A DNA stretch of 64,000 nt from Pseudomonas sp. UYIF39 (GTDB lineage Bacteria > Pseudomonadota > Gammaproteobacteria > Pseudomonadales > Pseudomonadaceae): NCBI RefSeq assembly GCF_029963765.1, contig NZ_JALBYU010000005.1, forward strand, positions 62,001-126,000, written 5' to 3'. The notes below the pieces were generated by a model. The model was not told where the DNA came from. It worked only from the letters and a program-made list of their open reading frames with translations, and ran no database searches. The translations under genes were made by a program, and so were the position numbers. This document shows positions 17,209 through 28,432 of the stretch, piece by piece; positions within the stretch are counted from its first letter, which is position 1; each line of letters starts with the position of its first letter.

Positions 17209-19107
17209 TTAGATGTTCAGCAGTTGCAACCGCTCACGCACCGACGCTTCGATCCCGGCCTCATCCAGCCCGCATTCGGCCAGCATTTGCGCAGGCTTGG
17301 CGTGCTCGACGTAACTGTCCGGCAAGCCCAGGTGCAGCATCGACTTGAGGATGTTTTCGCGAGCGAGAAACTCGCTGACGGCGCCACCGGCACCGCCCAT
17401 GATTGCGTTCTCTTCGATAGTCACCAGCAGCTCATGGCTGCTGGCGATATCGCGAACCAGTGCTTCATCGAGTGGCTTGACGAAGCGCATGTCGACCACG
17501 GTTGCATCCAGCGTCTCAGCGACTTTCAGCGCCTCGGCCAGTTGCACGCCGAAGACCAGCAGGGCGACTCTGCTGCCCTGACGACGAACCACGCCTTTGC
17601 CGATTTCGATCGGCTCGAGGTTTTTCTCGATCGTCGCGTTCGGGCCAGAGCCGCGCGGATAACGCACCGCCGCCGGGCCGTTGAACAGGTGGCCAGTGGT
17701 GAGCATTTTGCGCAGTTCGTTTTCGTCGCTCGGGGTCATCACCAGCATGCCGGGGATGCAGCGCAGGAACGACAGGTCGAAGCTACCCGCGTGAGTCGGG
17801 CCGTCCTCGCCCACCAGACCGGCACGGTCGATGGCGAACAGCACGTCGAGGTTTTGCACCGCGACGTCATGAATCAATTGATCGTAGCCACGTTGCAGGA
17901 ACGTCGAATAAATCGCCACCACCGGTTTCGCGCCTTCGCAGGCCATGCCGGCGGCGAGGGTCACGGCGTGTTGTTCGGCAATCGCCACATCGAAATAGCG
18001 CAGCGGGAAACGCTCGCTGAAGGCCACCAGATCGGAGCCTTCTTTCATTGCGGGAGTGATGCCCACCAAACGCGGATCAGACGCGGCCATGTCGCATAGC
18101 CATTCACCGAACACACCGGAATACTTCGGTCCGCCGGCTTTCTTCGGCGCGGCGGCCGGAGCGTCCAGCGGTTCGAGTTTGGTGATCGCGTGGTAACCGA
18201 TCGGGTCGACTTCCGCCGGGGCGAAGCCTTTGCCTTTCTTGGTGACGACGTGCAGGAACTGCGGGCCTTTCAGATCGCGCATGTTGCGCAGGGTGGCGAT
18301 CAGGGTCGGCAGGTCGTGGCCATCGATCGGGCCGATGTAGTTCCAGCCCAGCTCTTCAAACAGCGTGCCGGGGACCAGCATGCCTTTTGCGTATTCTTCG
18401 GTGCGACGGGCGATTTCCCAGGCGCCGGGCAGGCGCGACAGGACCTTTTTGCTGCCTTCACGCATGCTCGCGTAAGTGCGGCTGGAAAGGATTTTCGCCA
18501 GATAGTTCGACAGCCCGCCGACGTTGCGCGAGATCGACATGTCGTTGTCGTTGAGGATCACCAGCATATTGGCGTTCACTTCCGGCGCATGGTTCAGCGC
18601 CTCGAAGGCCATGCCGGCAGTCAGTGCGCCGTCGCCGATCACGGCGATCGCCTTGCGATCACTGTTTTGCAGGCGGGCGGCAATGGCCATGCCCAGCGCT
18701 GCGCTGATCGACGTGCTGGAGTGGCCGACGCCAAAGGTGTCGTACTCGCTCTCGGAACGACGCGGGAAGGCCGCGACGCCGTCCTTCTGGCGCAGGGTGC
18801 CCATGCGCTCGCGACGGCCGGTGAGGATTTTGTGCGGATAGGCCTGATGACCCACGTCCCACACCAGCCGGTCGTCCGGGGTGTCGAACACGTAATGCAA
18901 CGCGATAGTCAGCTCGATGACGCCCAGGCCGGCCCCGAAATGCCCGCCGGTCTGACCGACCGTGTAGAGCAATTCCTGGCGCAATTCATCGGCCAGGGTT
19001 TCCAGCTCGGCTTCGCCTAACCGGCGCAGGCCGTCCGGCGTGTTGGCACGGTCGAGCAGGGGCGTGGTCGGGCGCTTGCGGGGAATCTCATGAAACGTCG
19101 TGGGCAT
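17209..19107 (-). CDS. dxs: 1-deoxy-D-xylulose-5-phosphate synthase
   Basis: The protein has 632 residues. The ThDP-binding motif is [15 protein letters not shown] with NDNDMSIS, and the transketolase domain follows ([16 protein letters not shown] and [17 protein letters not shown]). It joins pyruvate and glyceraldehyde 3-phosphate, the first step of the MEP isoprenoid pathway. The next gene upstream, ispA, uses the products of that pathway. A 92-base gap separates the two. Confidence 0.97.
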   Translation of the reverse strand: MPTTFHEIPRKRPTTPLLDRANTPDGLRRLGEAELETLADELRQELLYTVGQTGGHFGAGLGVIELTIALHYVFDTPDDRLVWDVGHQAYPHKILTGRRERMGTLRQKDGVAAFPRRSESEYDTFGVGHSSTSISAALGMAIAARLQNSDRKAIAVIGDGALTAGMAFEALNHAPEVNANMLVILNDNDMSISRNVGGLSNYLAKILSSRTYASMREGSKKVLSRLPGAWEIARRTEEYAKGMLVPGTLFEELGWNYIGPIDGHDLPTLIATLRNMRDLKGPQFLHVVTKKGKGFAPAEVDPIGYHAITKLEPLDAPAAAPKKAGGPKYSGVFGEWLCDMAASDPRLVGITPAMKEGSDLVAFSERFPLRYFDVAIAEQHAVTLAAGMACEGAKPVVAIYSTFLQRGYDQLIHDVAVQNLDVLFAIDRAGLVGEDGPTHAGSFDLSFLRCIPGMLVMTPSDENELRKMLTTGHLFNGPAAVRYPRGSGPNATIEKNLEPIEIGKGVVRRQGSRVALLVFGVQLAEALKVAETLDATVVDMRFVKPLDEALVRDIASSHELLVTIEENAIMGGAGGAVSEFLARENILKSMLHLGLPDSYVEHAKPAQMLAECGLDEAGIEASVRERLQLLNI

Positions 19108-19199
19108 CAGGCGAATCGTTATAGGTATAAAAGATGTGGCAGTTTACCTGATGCATCGCCCCCTGCCCACGCGTTGGACTTCTTTTGGCGGATACGCCG

Positions 19200-20087
19200 T
19201 CAGCTGCGCCGATCGACGATATAACGGGCCAGATCGCGCAACGGCTCGGCTGCCGCGTCAAACGGTCGCAGCGCGTGCAGGGCTTGATCGCGCAGTTCCA
19301 GCGCATAAGCCTTGGCCGCATCGAGGCCGAGCAGGGCCGGATAGGTCGGTTTGTCGCGGGCGATGTCGGCGCCCTGGCGTTTGCCGAGGGTTTCGGTATC
19401 GCTTTCGACGTCGAGAATGTCGTCCTGCACCTGGAACGCCAGGCCAATGGCCTGTGCATAAGTCTGCAAAGACTTCAGTTCGTCCTTCTCCGCACGGCCG
19501 CTGGCCAGGGCGCCGAGTTTGACGCTGACCTCGATCAGCGCGCCGGTCTTGTGCCGATGCATGGTTTCGAGGGCTTTTTGATCGAGCTTCAGACCGACCG
19601 AACCGAGGTCAATGGCTTGACCGCCGACCATGCCTGCCGGGCCTGCGGCCAATGCGAGAGCACTGACCATTTGCAGGCGGATTTCAGCGTCAGAGTTGCT
19701 CAGGCGAGGGTCGAGCAGGGCGCTGAAGGCCAGGCTCTGCAAGCCGTCACCGGCCAGAATCGCGCAGGCTTCATCGAATTTTTTGTGAGTGGTCGGCTGG
19801 CCGCGACGCAGATCGTCGTCGTCCATGGCCGGCAAATCGTCATGCACCAGGGAATAAGCGTGAATCAGTTCAACTGCGCATGCCGCGCCGTTGGCTTGCT
19901 CAGCCTTGCCGCCCAGCGCTTCGCACGCGGCGTAGGCCAGCAGCGGGCGGACCCGTTTGCCGCCATTCATCACGCTGTAGCGCATGGCTTCGTACAGACG
20001 CGCGAGCTCAGGGCTTGGCGCGTTGAACAGGGTTTCCAGTGCAGCATTGACGCGGGCCTGGCTGGTCGCCGAATACGCTGCAATCAT
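19200..20087 (-). CDS. ispA: Farnesyl diphosphate synthase (geranyltranstransferase)
   Basis: The protein has 295 residues. The first Asp-rich motif is [14 protein letters not shown] and the second is DDILDVESD. The run [10 protein letters not shown] near residue 40 binds the allylic/isopentenyl diphosphate. It extends dimethylallyl diphosphate to farnesyl diphosphate. The start overlaps the xseB stop by four bases (ATGA), a classic xseB-ispA-dxs order. Confidence 0.97.
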   Translation of the reverse strand: MIAAYSATSQARVNAALETLFNAPSPELARLYEAMRYSVMNGGKRVRPLLAYAACEALGGKAEQANGAACAVELIHAYSLVHDDLPAMDDDDLRRGQPTTHKKFDEACAILAGDGLQSLAFSALLDPRLSNSDAEIRLQMVSALALAAGPAGMVGGQAIDLGSVGLKLDQKALETMHRHKTGALIEVSVKLGALASGRAEKDELKSLQTYAQAIGLAFQVQDDILDVESDTETLGKRQGADIARDKPTYPALLGLDAAKAYALELRDQALHALRPFDAAAEPLRDLARYIVDRRS

Positions 20088-20326
20088 TCTGGCTGATCCG
20101 CGTCGAAGGGTTCCTCGGCCAGCTCGCCATCACGCTCGAGCAGCACCTGAACCTTTTGCTCGGCCTGGGCCAGCGCCGCCTGGCAATCGCGGGTAAGACC
20201 GATGCCTTGCTCGAAAGCCGTCAGCGAGTCTTCCAGCGACAATTCGCCGTTCTCCAGACGCTCCACCAGCGTTTGCAGGTCAGCGAGAGATTGTTCGAAA
20301 TCCAGTGCAGCTTTTTTGCGGGCCAT
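20084..20326 (-). CDS. xseB: Exodeoxyribonuclease VII small subunit
   Basis: The protein has 80 residues with the XseB helical pattern: [43 protein letters not shown]. Its partner XseA is not in the window. It is the first gene of the xseB-ispA-dxs group; translation is coupled to ispA. Confidence 0.95.
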   Translation of the reverse strand: MARKKAALDFEQSLADLQTLVERLENGELSLEDSLTAFEQGIGLTRDCQAALAQAEQKVQVLLERDGELAEEPFDADQPE

Positions 20327-20642
20327 GGCGGCTATTTCCGGTTGACGTTAAACCGGCGCGACACTAGCAGACATGGGGGTTATGGGCAAATGAGCGGGGT
20401 GTTTCGGCCACTGGTTTCAGCTGCTACAAATCGCAATACGGTTTTACGGTGCGGGTTATTCGGCTCATTTGGTGAGCCGAATAACCTCGCTATTCGGCTC
20501 ACGCCCAACAATCACCGTGAATCCCACCGCGAAAATAGATGTATCCGATTGTTAAAAATCCGTCGAATGGCTAATCTTCGCGCCTTCTACGACCCGATAG
20601 TCATGGGTCTTTCTGACGAAACGCAGTTTTTGGATCTGTAAC
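20327..20642. other. Long gap between divergent xseB and magA
   Basis: The gap to magA is 366 bases. It holds the three-copy TATTCGGCTCA motif (20454-20501) and, at its magA end, the leader hairpin. The remainder (about 20510-20640) is less GC-rich and shows no convincing gene; an open stretch ending near 20641 has no codon-usage support. A promoter for magA must lie here, but no strong sigma-70 boxes stand out. Confidence 0.6.
20454..20501. repeat. Perfect 14-bp inverted repeat plus a third direct copy
   Basis: GGTTATTCGGCTCA (20454-20467) and TGAGCCGAATAACC (20473-20486) form a perfect 14-base-pair stem with loop TTTGG. The sequence TATTCGGCTCA then appears again in direct orientation at 20491-20501. 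It is not a REP of the family found elsewhere in the window. It could be a terminator-like fold, a protein-binding dyad, or a recombination-site remnant. Confidence 0.75.
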
Positions 20643-20692
20643 GCGCCGAGGATCAGGCGCAAGGTTTCGTTATGCATGGCAGGAGGCGTCAC
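20643..20692 (+). promoter_or_regulatory. Candidate RsmA/CsrA-binding leader of the mag operon
   Basis: GCGCC (20643-20647) and GGCGC (20656-20660) form a stem that presents GGA in its 8-base loop, GAGGATCA. A second GGA lies inside the ribosome site AGGAGG (20681-20686) seven bases before the ATG, and a third is at about 20633. GGA in a hairpin loop together with GGA at the ribosome site is the standard layout of RsmA-repressed leaders. The P. aeruginosa mag genes are reported to be under Gac/Rsm control. Confidence 0.5.
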
Positions 20693-21484
20693 ATGCGTTC
20701 ATTTCTTCTATTGTTGATGGGGCTCGTCTGCGCGACCTCTGCCTGGGCCGAGCCTTCGGCCGAGGTGTCGGAACCGGTGGGTGGCTGGCGTTATTCCGGC
20801 CTGCTGGACCGCAGTGAAAATCCTCAAGTCGCCTATCCCACGCCACCCATCGATCGCGGTGTGCAGCGCAATCGCACCATGATCCAGGGCCAGCTCAAGG
20901 CCATCGGCACCCAGCGAGGGCCGCACACCCTGGCCGTCAACGGCAATCCTTTGAATCTGTACACCGACGACCAGGGGCGTTTCGCCCGGCCGTATGCGTT
21001 CGGCGCCGGCTCCAATAGTGTCGAAGTGCGCAGCTCCGAAGGCCAATCGCTCAAGCGCGTTCAATTCTATGAAGCCAATAACCTGCGCACCCCGGCGCGG
21101 ATTCGCGTGGTGCTGGGTTGGGATGACCCGAAAGCCGAACTCGATCTGCACATCATTACCCCCGATGGCCAGCACGCGTTCTGGGCTCACTCAGCGCTGA
21201 CCAACGGCGGCGGTCTAGACCCGGACGGCGTCGATGGCCCCGGCCCGGAAATGTTCACCATGACCGCACCGATGCATGGCACCTATCTGGTTTACGTGAA
21301 CTATTGGGGCAACTTCGGCAGTGGCGGCTATAACTTCGATGAGACCAGCAACCAGAACGAGGTGATCACCTCGCAGATCAACCTGGTACTCAACGAAAAC
21401 ACCGTCGACGAAAAACGCGAGACCTTCATCGTGCCCCTGCGGGCCATCGGTGACCTGCTGCTGGTCAAGACTTTCAACTATTAA
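20693..21484 (+). CDS. magA: MagA-like periplasmic DUF2135 protein
   Basis: The protein has 263 residues with a signal peptide (MRSFLLLLMGLVCATSAWA). The mature part begins with SEPVGGWRYSG and contains a DUF2135 beta domain: RIRVVLGWDDPKAELDLHIITPDGQHAFW and PMHGTYLVYVNYWGNFGS. E. coli YfaP belongs to the same family. Start: ATG 20693, seven bases after AGGAGG. It is the first of six genes in a tight operon that encodes a bacterial alpha-2-macroglobulin, and it has a paralogue (magF) at the far end. Assigning magA to this copy rests on gene order recalled from P. aeruginosa PA4492-PA4487. Confidence 0.85.
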   Translation: MRSFLLLLMGLVCATSAWAEPSAEVSEPVGGWRYSGLLDRSENPQVAYPTPPIDRGVQRNRTMIQGQLKAIGTQRGPHTLAVNGNPLNLYTDDQGRFARPYAFGAGSNSVEVRSSEGQSLKRVQFYEANNLRTPARIRVVLGWDDPKAELDLHIITPDGQHAFWAHSALTNGGGLDPDGVDGPGPEMFTMTAPMHGTYLVYVNYWGNFGSGGYNFDETSNQNEVITSQINLVLNENTVDEKRETFIVPLRAIGDLLLVKTFNY

Positions 21485-21521
21485 GCATCCCGCTCCACGG
21501 ATGACATCGGGTTTTGTGAAC

Positions 21522-23234
21522 ATGAGCGATAACACTGTTTCTCCGGCCGCCGAAACGCCAGCAGCCAAAACTCCTCGCCGCTGGCCGGTGCTGCTGGTCG
21601 GGCTGCTTCTGGTGGCTGGCGTGGCGGGCGGTTTGGGCTGGTTCATGCACAAACCCAAGGCGCCGCCAGCGGCGTTGGCCAGCGACAAACTGGGCATGAG
21701 CCGGCCGGACGGTCTGCTCGAAACCCACTCCTTGAGCCAGTTGCCCAAGGATTTGCTGGCGGTGCCGTTCCTCAAGGAAACCCTGACTGAAGATTTCGTC
21801 TTCTATTACGAAGCGCACGCCGATCGCCTCGGTTTGATCGGCAGTCTGCGGCGGATCATTTACGAACATGACCTGAAATTGCAGGACAGTTTGATCGAGC
21901 AGCTCTTCGAGCAACCGGCAGACGTGGCGCTGTGGCGTGGGGCGGATGGTCGCCTGAAAGACTTTTTGTTGGTGATGGATCGCGGTGGTCTGGCCAAGGT
22001 GCTGGAGCCGCTGGCGAAAGTGGCGCTGGATGATTCGCAGCTGACCCAGGTCGGCTCTGTGAAAGTCGGCGCCGACGACGTGGCGCTTTATCAACTGACC
22101 TACAACGCCACCAAAGCGCTGTTGTTCGCTTCCCATGGCGACAAACTGGTGGTGCTGTCGAACCCGGCCAAGCTCTACGATGCGGACAATGGCGCCGCCG
22201 AAGAGTCGGGCAGCGTCTCGACCAAGTCCATCGCCGCATTGCTCAACGGCGACAAACTGTTCCCCGAAGCCTTCGGCCTGCCGCCCCGTGCGCCCGAGGT
22301 GAAACAACGCCTGTCGGTGAATTCCAGCGTCCTGGCCATGGGTTATCAGCGCTTCATCCCGAACTTCGCCGGGCTGCGTTTCGACATGGACGACAAGGGT
22401 TGGCACAGCTTCCTTGCCATGGATGAACTGGACAACCAGCCGGACTTCGATTTCAAACCGATCTGGCAAGCCATGCCGATGGGCGCCAGTGCTTGCGTAG
22501 CGTTGCCGCTGGCGGCTGAACAACAGAAACCGCTGCTGGTAAAACTCGGCGCCGACGAAAAAGTCGCCGAGGCCCTGACCGAACACATGGCCGGTGCCGC
22601 CGGCCTGTGCTGGTACGCCGATTCGCGGTTGTACACGCCGTTGCTGGTGGCCAGCCTGAACGATGATGACAGCGCCAAACTCGACGGTGATCTGGGCAAT
22701 CTGTTCGGCTCGATGGTCGGCGCCTACGAAGGCAACGTCGAAGAGCACGCATTCCCGGTGGTCGAGAAACAAGAAGGCGAAAATCACCAATGGCAGCGTC
22801 AGGTCAGCTCCAACTTCGGCCCTTACAAAGCCAAGGATGCCGAGGACCCGGATGCGATCACCGGCAAGGCGTTCATGAAAGTCAGCCTGGCGCGCCACGG
22901 ATCGACGCTGCTGTTTTCCCTCGACGACAAGCTGGTGGACAAGGCCCTCGGTACTCTCGACAAACGCTTCCCGCCGATGGCCGACGTGGTACCAAAAGAC
23001 TTGCTGATGCCGGTCTACTTCGGCCCGGATTCCATGGCGCAACTGATGCAGCAGGAAACCCTCGACAGCCTGCCGCAAGACATGGAGCCGGTGTTCTACA
23101 ACGCCGCGCAGACCTACCTGATCCCGAAACTGCGCAATCTCGGCGGTTACGGCAAGTACGCCCTGACCTTGCCGGAAGGCAGCGAACCCGACGGCCACTG
23201 GCAATGGCTGCCGCTGGAATGGAAAGCCCTGTGA
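21522..23234 (+). CDS. magB: MagB-like inner-membrane-anchored DUF2138 protein
   Basis: The protein has about 570 residues. After a short cytoplasmic tail rich in Ala and Pro there is one membrane helix ([21 protein letters not shown], about residues 20-41). The rest, in the periplasm, is the DUF2138 domain (E. coli YfaA), which includes [24 protein letters not shown]. In P. aeruginosa the product anchors the alpha-2-macroglobulin complex at the inner membrane. The ATG at 21522 has a weak ribosome site; an in-frame ATG lies at 21501. The last four bases overlap magC (GTGA). Confidence 0.83.
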   Translation: MSDNTVSPAAETPAAKTPRRWPVLLVGLLLVAGVAGGLGWFMHKPKAPPAALASDKLGMSRPDGLLETHSLSQLPKDLLAVPFLKETLTEDFVFYYEAHADRLGLIGSLRRIIYEHDLKLQDSLIEQLFEQPADVALWRGADGRLKDFLLVMDRGGLAKVLEPLAKVALDDSQLTQVGSVKVGADDVALYQLTYNATKALLFASHGDKLVVLSNPAKLYDADNGAAEESGSVSTKSIAALLNGDKLFPEAFGLPPRAPEVKQRLSVNSSVLAMGYQRFIPNFAGLRFDMDDKGWHSFLAMDELDNQPDFDFKPIWQAMPMGASACVALPLAAEQQKPLLVKLGADEKVAEALTEHMAGAAGLCWYADSRLYTPLLVASLNDDDSAKLDGDLGNLFGSMVGAYEGNVEEHAFPVVEKQEGENHQWQRQVSSNFGPYKAKDAEDPDAITGKAFMKVSLARHGSTLLFSLDDKLVDKALGTLDKRFPPMADVVPKDLLMPVYFGPDSMAQLMQQETLDSLPQDMEPVFYNAAQTYLIPKLRNLGGYGKYALTLPEGSEPDGHWQWLPLEWKAL

Positions 23235-23869
23235 CAGCACTCATCCGAGGCCTCGGCCTGCTGGCGATGTTGCTGGGGACCCGGGCATTTGCCACTGAGG
23301 CGCCGCCGCTGGACGTGCAGCAATCCCAGGTGTTCCGTGCCTGGTTCGTACGCATCACCCAGGAACAACTGACCCAAGGTCCGAGCCCGCGCTGGTATCA
23401 GCAGGACTGCGCGGGCCTGGTACGTTTCGCCGCCAACGAAGCGCTGAAAGTCCATGACGACAAATGGCTGCGCAGCAATGGCCTGTCCAACCGTTATCTG
23501 CCTCCAGAGCTGCAACTGAGCGAGGCTCAACGCGGCCTCGCCCAGCAATGGCAGCAGGGCGGCGGCAAGGTCGGGCCGTACGTCAACGCGATCAAACTGA
23601 TTCAGTTCAACAGCCATCTGGTCGGCCGCGATCTGGCGCAAGCCCGGCCCGGCGATCTGATGTTTTTCGATCAGGGCGACGACCAGCACCTGATGATCTG
23701 GATGGGCCGCTACATCGCCTATCACACTGGCACCACCACCCCCACTGACAACGGCATGCGCTCCGCAAGCCTGCAGCAACTCATGACATGGAAGGACACC
23801 CGATGGATACCCGACGCAGCCAACCCCAACTTCATCGGCGTCTATCGACTGAACTTTCTCTCCCAATGA
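23231..23869 (+). CDS. magC: MagC-like DUF1175 protein with NlpC/P60-type catalytic pattern
   Basis: The protein has 212 residues, starts with GTG overlapping magB, and has a signal peptide (to about residue 22). DUF1175 (E. coli YfaT) shows the NlpC/P60-like arrangement: Cys60 in DCAGLVRFA, His153 in [20 protein letters not shown], and His165 in AYHTG. These would be the catalytic Cys-His-His of a papain-like hydrolase, which usually cuts peptidoglycan stem peptides. The activity is an inference from the pattern. Translation is coupled to magD (ATGA). Confidence 0.82.
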   Translation: MTALIRGLGLLAMLLGTRAFATEAPPLDVQQSQVFRAWFVRITQEQLTQGPSPRWYQQDCAGLVRFAANEALKVHDDKWLRSNGLSNRYLPPELQLSEAQRGLAQQWQQGGGKVGPYVNAIKLIQFNSHLVGRDLAQARPGDLMFFDQGDDQHLMIWMGRYIAYHTGTTTPTDNGMRSASLQQLMTWKDTRWIPDAANPNFIGVYRLNFLSQ

Positions 23870-26800
23870 TCGGTGCCCGCATGTTGCGTTTACTGCCTCT
23901 GCTGTTGGTTTTAGTGCTGCCTTTTTCGGCGGCCAACGCCGAAGACACCGTCGAGCCGAGTGGCTACACGCCGGTGGCCGGTGAAAGCTTTTTCCTGCTG
24001 GCCGACAGCAGTTTTGCCAGCGACGAACAGGCAATGGTTCGCCTCGAAGCGCCGGGTCGCGATTATCGTCGGTTCCGCATGGAGCCTTACGGCGGCGCCG
24101 ACATTCGCGTGTACCGCATCGACAAGCCGCTGGATTTCCTCAAGCGCCAGAAGAACCTGCACCGTGTGGTCAGCGACGGCCAGTTCAAGGGCGAAGGCCT
24201 GTCGAACACCCTCGCGTACCTGTGGGACAACTGGTATCGCAAATCCCGTCGCGTGATGCAGCGGGCGTTTTCCTACGAATCGCGTAAACAAGTCACCGAA
24301 GAAGTGCCGGAACTGAAGATGGGCACCGCGATTGCCGCGCCAACGCCCTACGACGCTCAGCCGCAATTCGCGCTGATCCCGGGCTTGCCAGTGGTCAGCC
24401 AATTCCGTTATCCGCTGTGGCAAGCCAAACCGATCCAGCCGCCTGAAGGCGTGAACCTGGCCGGGTCTTCCAGCGAGTTCGTCAGCGTTGCACCGGGCAA
24501 CGTGTACATCCCGTTGGGCAATCTGAAGCCGGGTCTGTATCTGGTGGAAGCGCTGATCGGTAAGTACCGTGCGACCACCATGGTCTTCGTCTCCAACACC
24601 GTGGCCGTGAGCAAGATTGCCGGTGATGAATTGCTGGTGTGGGCTGCACGCAAACACGAAGGCAGTTCGGTGCCGAAGGTCAACGTGCTGTGGACCGATG
24701 GCCTGGGCGTGATGAGCAGTGGCGCCACCGATGCCGATGGTTTGCTGCGCTTGAAACACGTCAGCCCGGAGCGTTCGTTCGTGATCGGCGAGGACGAAGA
24801 GGGCGGGGTGTTTGTCTCCGAAAACTTCTATTACGACAGCGAAATCTACGACACCAAACTCTATGCTTTCACCGACCGGCCGCTGTATCGGCCGGGGGAT
24901 TGGGTGTCGCTGAAGATCGTCGGTCGCGAGTTCAAGAACGCCCGCGACTCTGTGCTGCCGACCGCTGCCGACGTCAACGTGACCGTGCTCGATGCCACCG
25001 GCACGGCGCTGCAATCGCTGGCGCTGAAACTCGATTCCAAGGCTGGCACTCAAGGCCGTTTCCAGTTACCGGATAACGCCGTGGCCGGTGGTTACGAGCT
25101 GCGTTTCAGCTACAAGGATCAGGCCTACAGCAGTGCTTTCCGCGTGGCCGAATACATCAAGCCGCACTTCGAGATTTCCCTGAACCTGGCCAAGCAGGAT
25201 TACCGCACCGGCGAGCCCGTGAAGGGCAGTCTCGTGCTGCTGTACCCGGACGGTAAACCGGTGGCCAACGCCAAGTTGAGCCTGAGCCTGCGCGCCCAAC
25301 AACTGTCGATGGTCGACAACGAACTGCAATACCTCGGGCAATTCCCGATTGAGCTGACCAGCACCGAACTGACCACCGACTCCAAGGGCAACGCGACGCT
25401 GGATCTGCCGGCTGCCGAGAAGCCGAGTCGCTACATGCTCACCGTGTTCGCCAGCGATGGCGCGGCGTATCGGGTCAAGACCACCAAGGAAATCCTCATC
25501 GACCGCGGCGCGGCGAGTTTCAGTCTGCGCGCGCCTCAGCGTTTCAGTGCGGTGGGTGACAAGGTTGCGTTCAGTTATTTGAATGAAGGCGGCAGCGAGC
25601 AGAGCAAATCGGTTACGCCGAGCAGTTATAGCTGGGTGCGCCTGGAAGACCAGACGGTTGGCGAAGGCAAACTCGCCGCGAAAGACAAAGGCTTCACCTT
25701 GGCCTTCGACCGTCCGGGCACTTACAACCTGACGTTGAAGGATGACCATGGCCGCGTCGTCGGCGCCACCGGTCATTCGGTCACGGGCGAAGGTGTCAAA
25801 GCCGTGCCGGGCACCGTGGAAATCGTCCTCGACAAACCCGAGTACAAGGCCGGCGACGAAGCCCTCGCATTGATTACGTTCCCTGAGCCGATCAGCGATG
25901 CACTGCTGTCGCTCGAACGCGACAAGGTCGAGGCCACAGCGCTGCTGTCCAAGGGCGGCGACTGGCTGAAGATGGAAAAACTCAGCGAGACCCAATACCG
26001 CGCGCGGATCCCGGTGAAGGACAATTTTGCGCCGAACCTGACCTTCTCCGTGCTCTACACCAAGGGCGGTCAGTACAGCTTCCAGAACGCCGGTATCAAG
26101 GTGATCGCGCCGCAAATCGACGTGGCGATTGCCACAGACAAAGAGGCGTATCAGCCGGGCGATACCGTGTCGGTGGACTTGACCACGCAGTTCGCTGGCA
26201 AGCCTGTTCCAGCGCACCTGACGGTCAGTGTGGTGGACGAAATGGTCTACGCGCTGCAACCGGAAGTCGCGCCGACCATCGACCAGTTTTTCTACCACCC
26301 GCGCCGCAACAACGTGCGCACCAGCGCCAGTCTGTCGTTCATCAGCTACGACGTGGCATTGCCGGGCAGCCCTGGCGCACCGGGCAAAGCTAACCGTAGC
26401 GAGCGGGGCGTGAAAGTGCTTGAGCGGCCGCGTCGTGAGGACGTCGATACCGCCGCGTGGCAGCCGGAATTGATCACCGACGCCAACGGCAAAACCCGCT
26501 TCACCTTCAAGATGCCGGACTCGTTGACCCGCTGGCGCATCACCGCCCGGGCCATCGCCGATGACGGTCAGGTCGGGCAGAAGAAGCAATTCGTGCGCTC
26601 GGAAAAACCGCTGTACCTGAAGTGGAGCGGACCCACCAAATTCCGCACAGGCGACAAACCGGATCTGGGTGTGTTTGCTTTCAGCCAAGCAGAAAAACCG
26701 GCCAAGGCTGAGTTGGTGATTCATTTCGGCGGTGCCGAACAACGCGTCCCCGTGACGCTGAACAACGGGATCAACTACATCGCCCTGCCGGCGTTTGCGC

Positions 26801-28431
26801 TGGTCAGTGGCGAGTGGACGGCTGAGCTGGTGCAGGACGGTAAAACGGCTGATGCCTTGGCTGTGCAACTGACCGCGACCGGCGAAGGCTGGCAAGTGAC
26901 CCAAAGTCAAAGCCTGGACGTGGCCAGCGGTGATACGCCGCTGACCTTGCCAGCGGACGCGACGGACATTCGCCTGCGTCTGGACGACAGTCCGCAAGCG
27001 CTGTTCCGCTCGGCACTCGACGATCTGTTGAGTTATCCGTACGGCGGCGTCGAACAAACGGCCAGTCGTTTGCTGCCGCTGAGCATTGCGTATCCGACCT
27101 TGTCGTCGAACCCGCAAATCCGCGATCGCTTGCGTTTGATCATGCAGAACAGCCGTCTGCGCCTGGTGCAAATGGCCGGGCCTTCGGCGAGTTTCACCTG
27201 GTGGGGCATGGACGGTGAGCCGGATGCGTTCCTCACCGCTTACGCCTACTACGCCGACTGGCACGCCAGCAAAGTGCTGGAGTTGAGCCTGCCGCCGGAG
27301 CATTGGCAGCGGGTGCTGGAGGTCTATTCGAAGCAGGCCAAAAACACGCCGCTGTTGCAGCGGGCGCTGATCCTGTCGTTCGCCAAACAGATGCAATTGC
27401 CGGTGAACACCTTGCTCAGCGGTTTGATGGATGATCTGTCGAAAGCGGGCGAGGGCAATGCGGCGAACCTGATGGACGATGGCGAAGACAGCATCGTCAT
27501 GAGCGATCCGGATTCGGCGCTCGGTCTGGCTGCTGCTCGTGCGTTGACGGCCTCGTTGGCTAAGCAATCGAAGGTGACTCTGCCGGACGCATTCAGTCGT
27601 CAATTGCCAGATGCGCAACAGCGTTTGGCCGTCAGCTCTCAGCCGTTTGCCGAAGCGTTAAACCTGTCGTTGCAAGCCTTCGATCAGGCTCACGCGCAAG
27701 CATTGTTGCAACGTCTGCTGCCACAGCAATCGACCCTGGAACGTGCGCTGGCGCTGACCTGGTTGCGACGCAGCATCGAGCAGGCTTCGCCCACCATCGC
27801 ACTAGCACCGGGTGAAGGCTGGAAGAAAAAATACGGTGATACCGGGGAAACTTATTGGACGTGGCAGGGGGCTGCGCCCGTGCCTGCAGTGCTGTCGCTG
27901 ACCGGTGAGCAAGAGCGCCCGTTGCGAGCGGCTTTGAGCTTCCAGACCAAGCAACCGCTGGTAGATCCGATGGCCGTGACCATCACCCGTCGCCTGTCGC
28001 GTCTGGTGCCGGGCGACGAAGCCTTCACCTTCAAACTGGAGGCGGTCGGCACCAAGCCGTTGTCCAGCGACAGCCTGTACCTGGACGAAGTGATCATCAC
28101 CAGCAAAGCCGCGAAACCGCTGCGCTACGGCATGCTCGAAGTGCCGCTGCCACCGGGCGCCGATGTCGAGCGCACCACGTGGGGCATCAAGCTCATGGGC
28201 AAGGCCGGCACCGAACCGTCCGCGTTGGAGAAGGCGCGTTTCGAGCCGGGGCAGATGGCCTACGCCATTCCGGTCGATGCCTTGAGTGGTGAATTGCGTC
28301 TGCGTCATTTGGTGCGTTTCTCGCAGAAAGGCCAGTTCAACCTGCCGCCGGTGCGTTTCACTCAGGTCTATGCGCCACAGCATCAGGCGCAAGAGCAAAA
28401 ACCGGCCCTCGGCCAGGTCACGGTCAACTGA
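23866..28431 (+). CDS. magD: Alpha-2-macroglobulin-like protein MagD (YfaS type, no thioester)
   Basis: The protein has 1521 residues with a signal peptide (about 1-25, ending SAANA) and no lipobox. The N-terminal macroglobulin domains include [19 protein letters not shown]. The MG/TED half contains [33 protein letters not shown] and the helical thioester-like domain. There the expected Cys-x-Glu-Gln is Gly1061-Val-Glu-Gln (in PYGGVEQT), so no thioester can form. E. coli YfaS and P. aeruginosa MagD share this loss, unlike YfhM. A2M proteins trap proteases in the periplasm. The start overlaps the magC stop by four bases. Confidence 0.93.
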   Translation: MIGARMLRLLPLLLVLVLPFSAANAEDTVEPSGYTPVAGESFFLLADSSFASDEQAMVRLEAPGRDYRRFRMEPYGGADIRVYRIDKPLDFLKRQKNLHRVVSDGQFKGEGLSNTLAYLWDNWYRKSRRVMQRAFSYESRKQVTEEVPELKMGTAIAAPTPYDAQPQFALIPGLPVVSQFRYPLWQAKPIQPPEGVNLAGSSSEFVSVAPGNVYIPLGNLKPGLYLVEALIGKYRATTMVFVSNTVAVSKIAGDELLVWAARKHEGSSVPKVNVLWTDGLGVMSSGATDADGLLRLKHVSPERSFVIGEDEEGGVFVSENFYYDSEIYDTKLYAFTDRPLYRPGDWVSLKIVGREFKNARDSVLPTAADVNVTVLDATGTALQSLALKLDSKAGTQGRFQLPDNAVAGGYELRFSYKDQAYSSAFRVAEYIKPHFEISLNLAKQDYRTGEPVKGSLVLLYPDGKPVANAKLSLSLRAQQLSMVDNELQYLGQFPIELTSTELTTDSKGNATLDLPAAEKPSRYMLTVFASDGAAYRVKTTKEILIDRGAASFSLRAPQRFSAVGDKVAFSYLNEGGSEQSKSVTPSSYSWVRLEDQTVGEGKLAAKDKGFTLAFDRPGTYNLTLKDDHGRVVGATGHSVTGEGVKAVPGTVEIVLDKPEYKAGDEALALITFPEPISDALLSLERDKVEATALLSKGGDWLKMEKLSETQYRARIPVKDNFAPNLTFSVLYTKGGQYSFQNAGIKVIAPQIDVAIATDKEAYQPGDTVSVDLTTQFAGKPVPAHLTVSVVDEMVYALQPEVAPTIDQFFYHPRRNNVRTSASLSFISYDVALPGSPGAPGKANRSERGVKVLERPRREDVDTAAWQPELITDANGKTRFTFKMPDSLTRWRITARAIADDGQVGQKKQFVRSEKPLYLKWSGPTKFRTGDKPDLGVFAFSQAEKPAKAELVIHFGGAEQRVPVTLNNGINYIALPAFALVSGEWTAELVQDGKTADALAVQLTATGEGWQVTQSQSLDVASGDTPLTLPADATDIRLRLDDSPQALFRSALDDLLSYPYGGVEQTASRLLPLSIAYPTLSSNPQIRDRLRLIMQNSRLRLVQMAGPSASFTWWGMDGEPDAFLTAYAYYADWHASKVLELSLPPEHWQRVLEVYSKQAKNTPLLQRALILSFAKQMQLPVNTLLSGLMDDLSKAGEGNAANLMDDGEDSIVMSDPDSALGLAAARALTASLAKQSKVTLPDAFSRQLPDAQQRLAVSSQPFAEALNLSLQAFDQAHAQALLQRLLPQQSTLERALALTWLRRSIEQASPTIALAPGEGWKKKYGDTGETYWTWQGAAPVPAVLSLTGEQERPLRAALSFQTKQPLVDPMAVTITRRLSRLVPGDEAFTFKLEAVGTKPLSSDSLYLDEVIITSKAAKPLRYGMLEVPLPPGADVERTTWGIKLMGKAGTEPSALEKARFEPGQMAYAIPVDALSGELRLRHLVRFSQKGQFNLPPVRFTQVYAPQHQAQEQKPALGQVTVN

Positions 28432-28432
28432 C

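Noticed and set aside
21474..23240. Minus-strand open frame of 588 codons opposite magB
   Set aside because: Shadow frame over its full length with no start signal and no recognisable domain.
25066..27618. Minus-strand open frame of 850 codons inside magD
   Set aside because: It is antisense to a strongly supported gene and its composition (Arg, Gln, His-rich) is typical of a GC-rich shadow frame.
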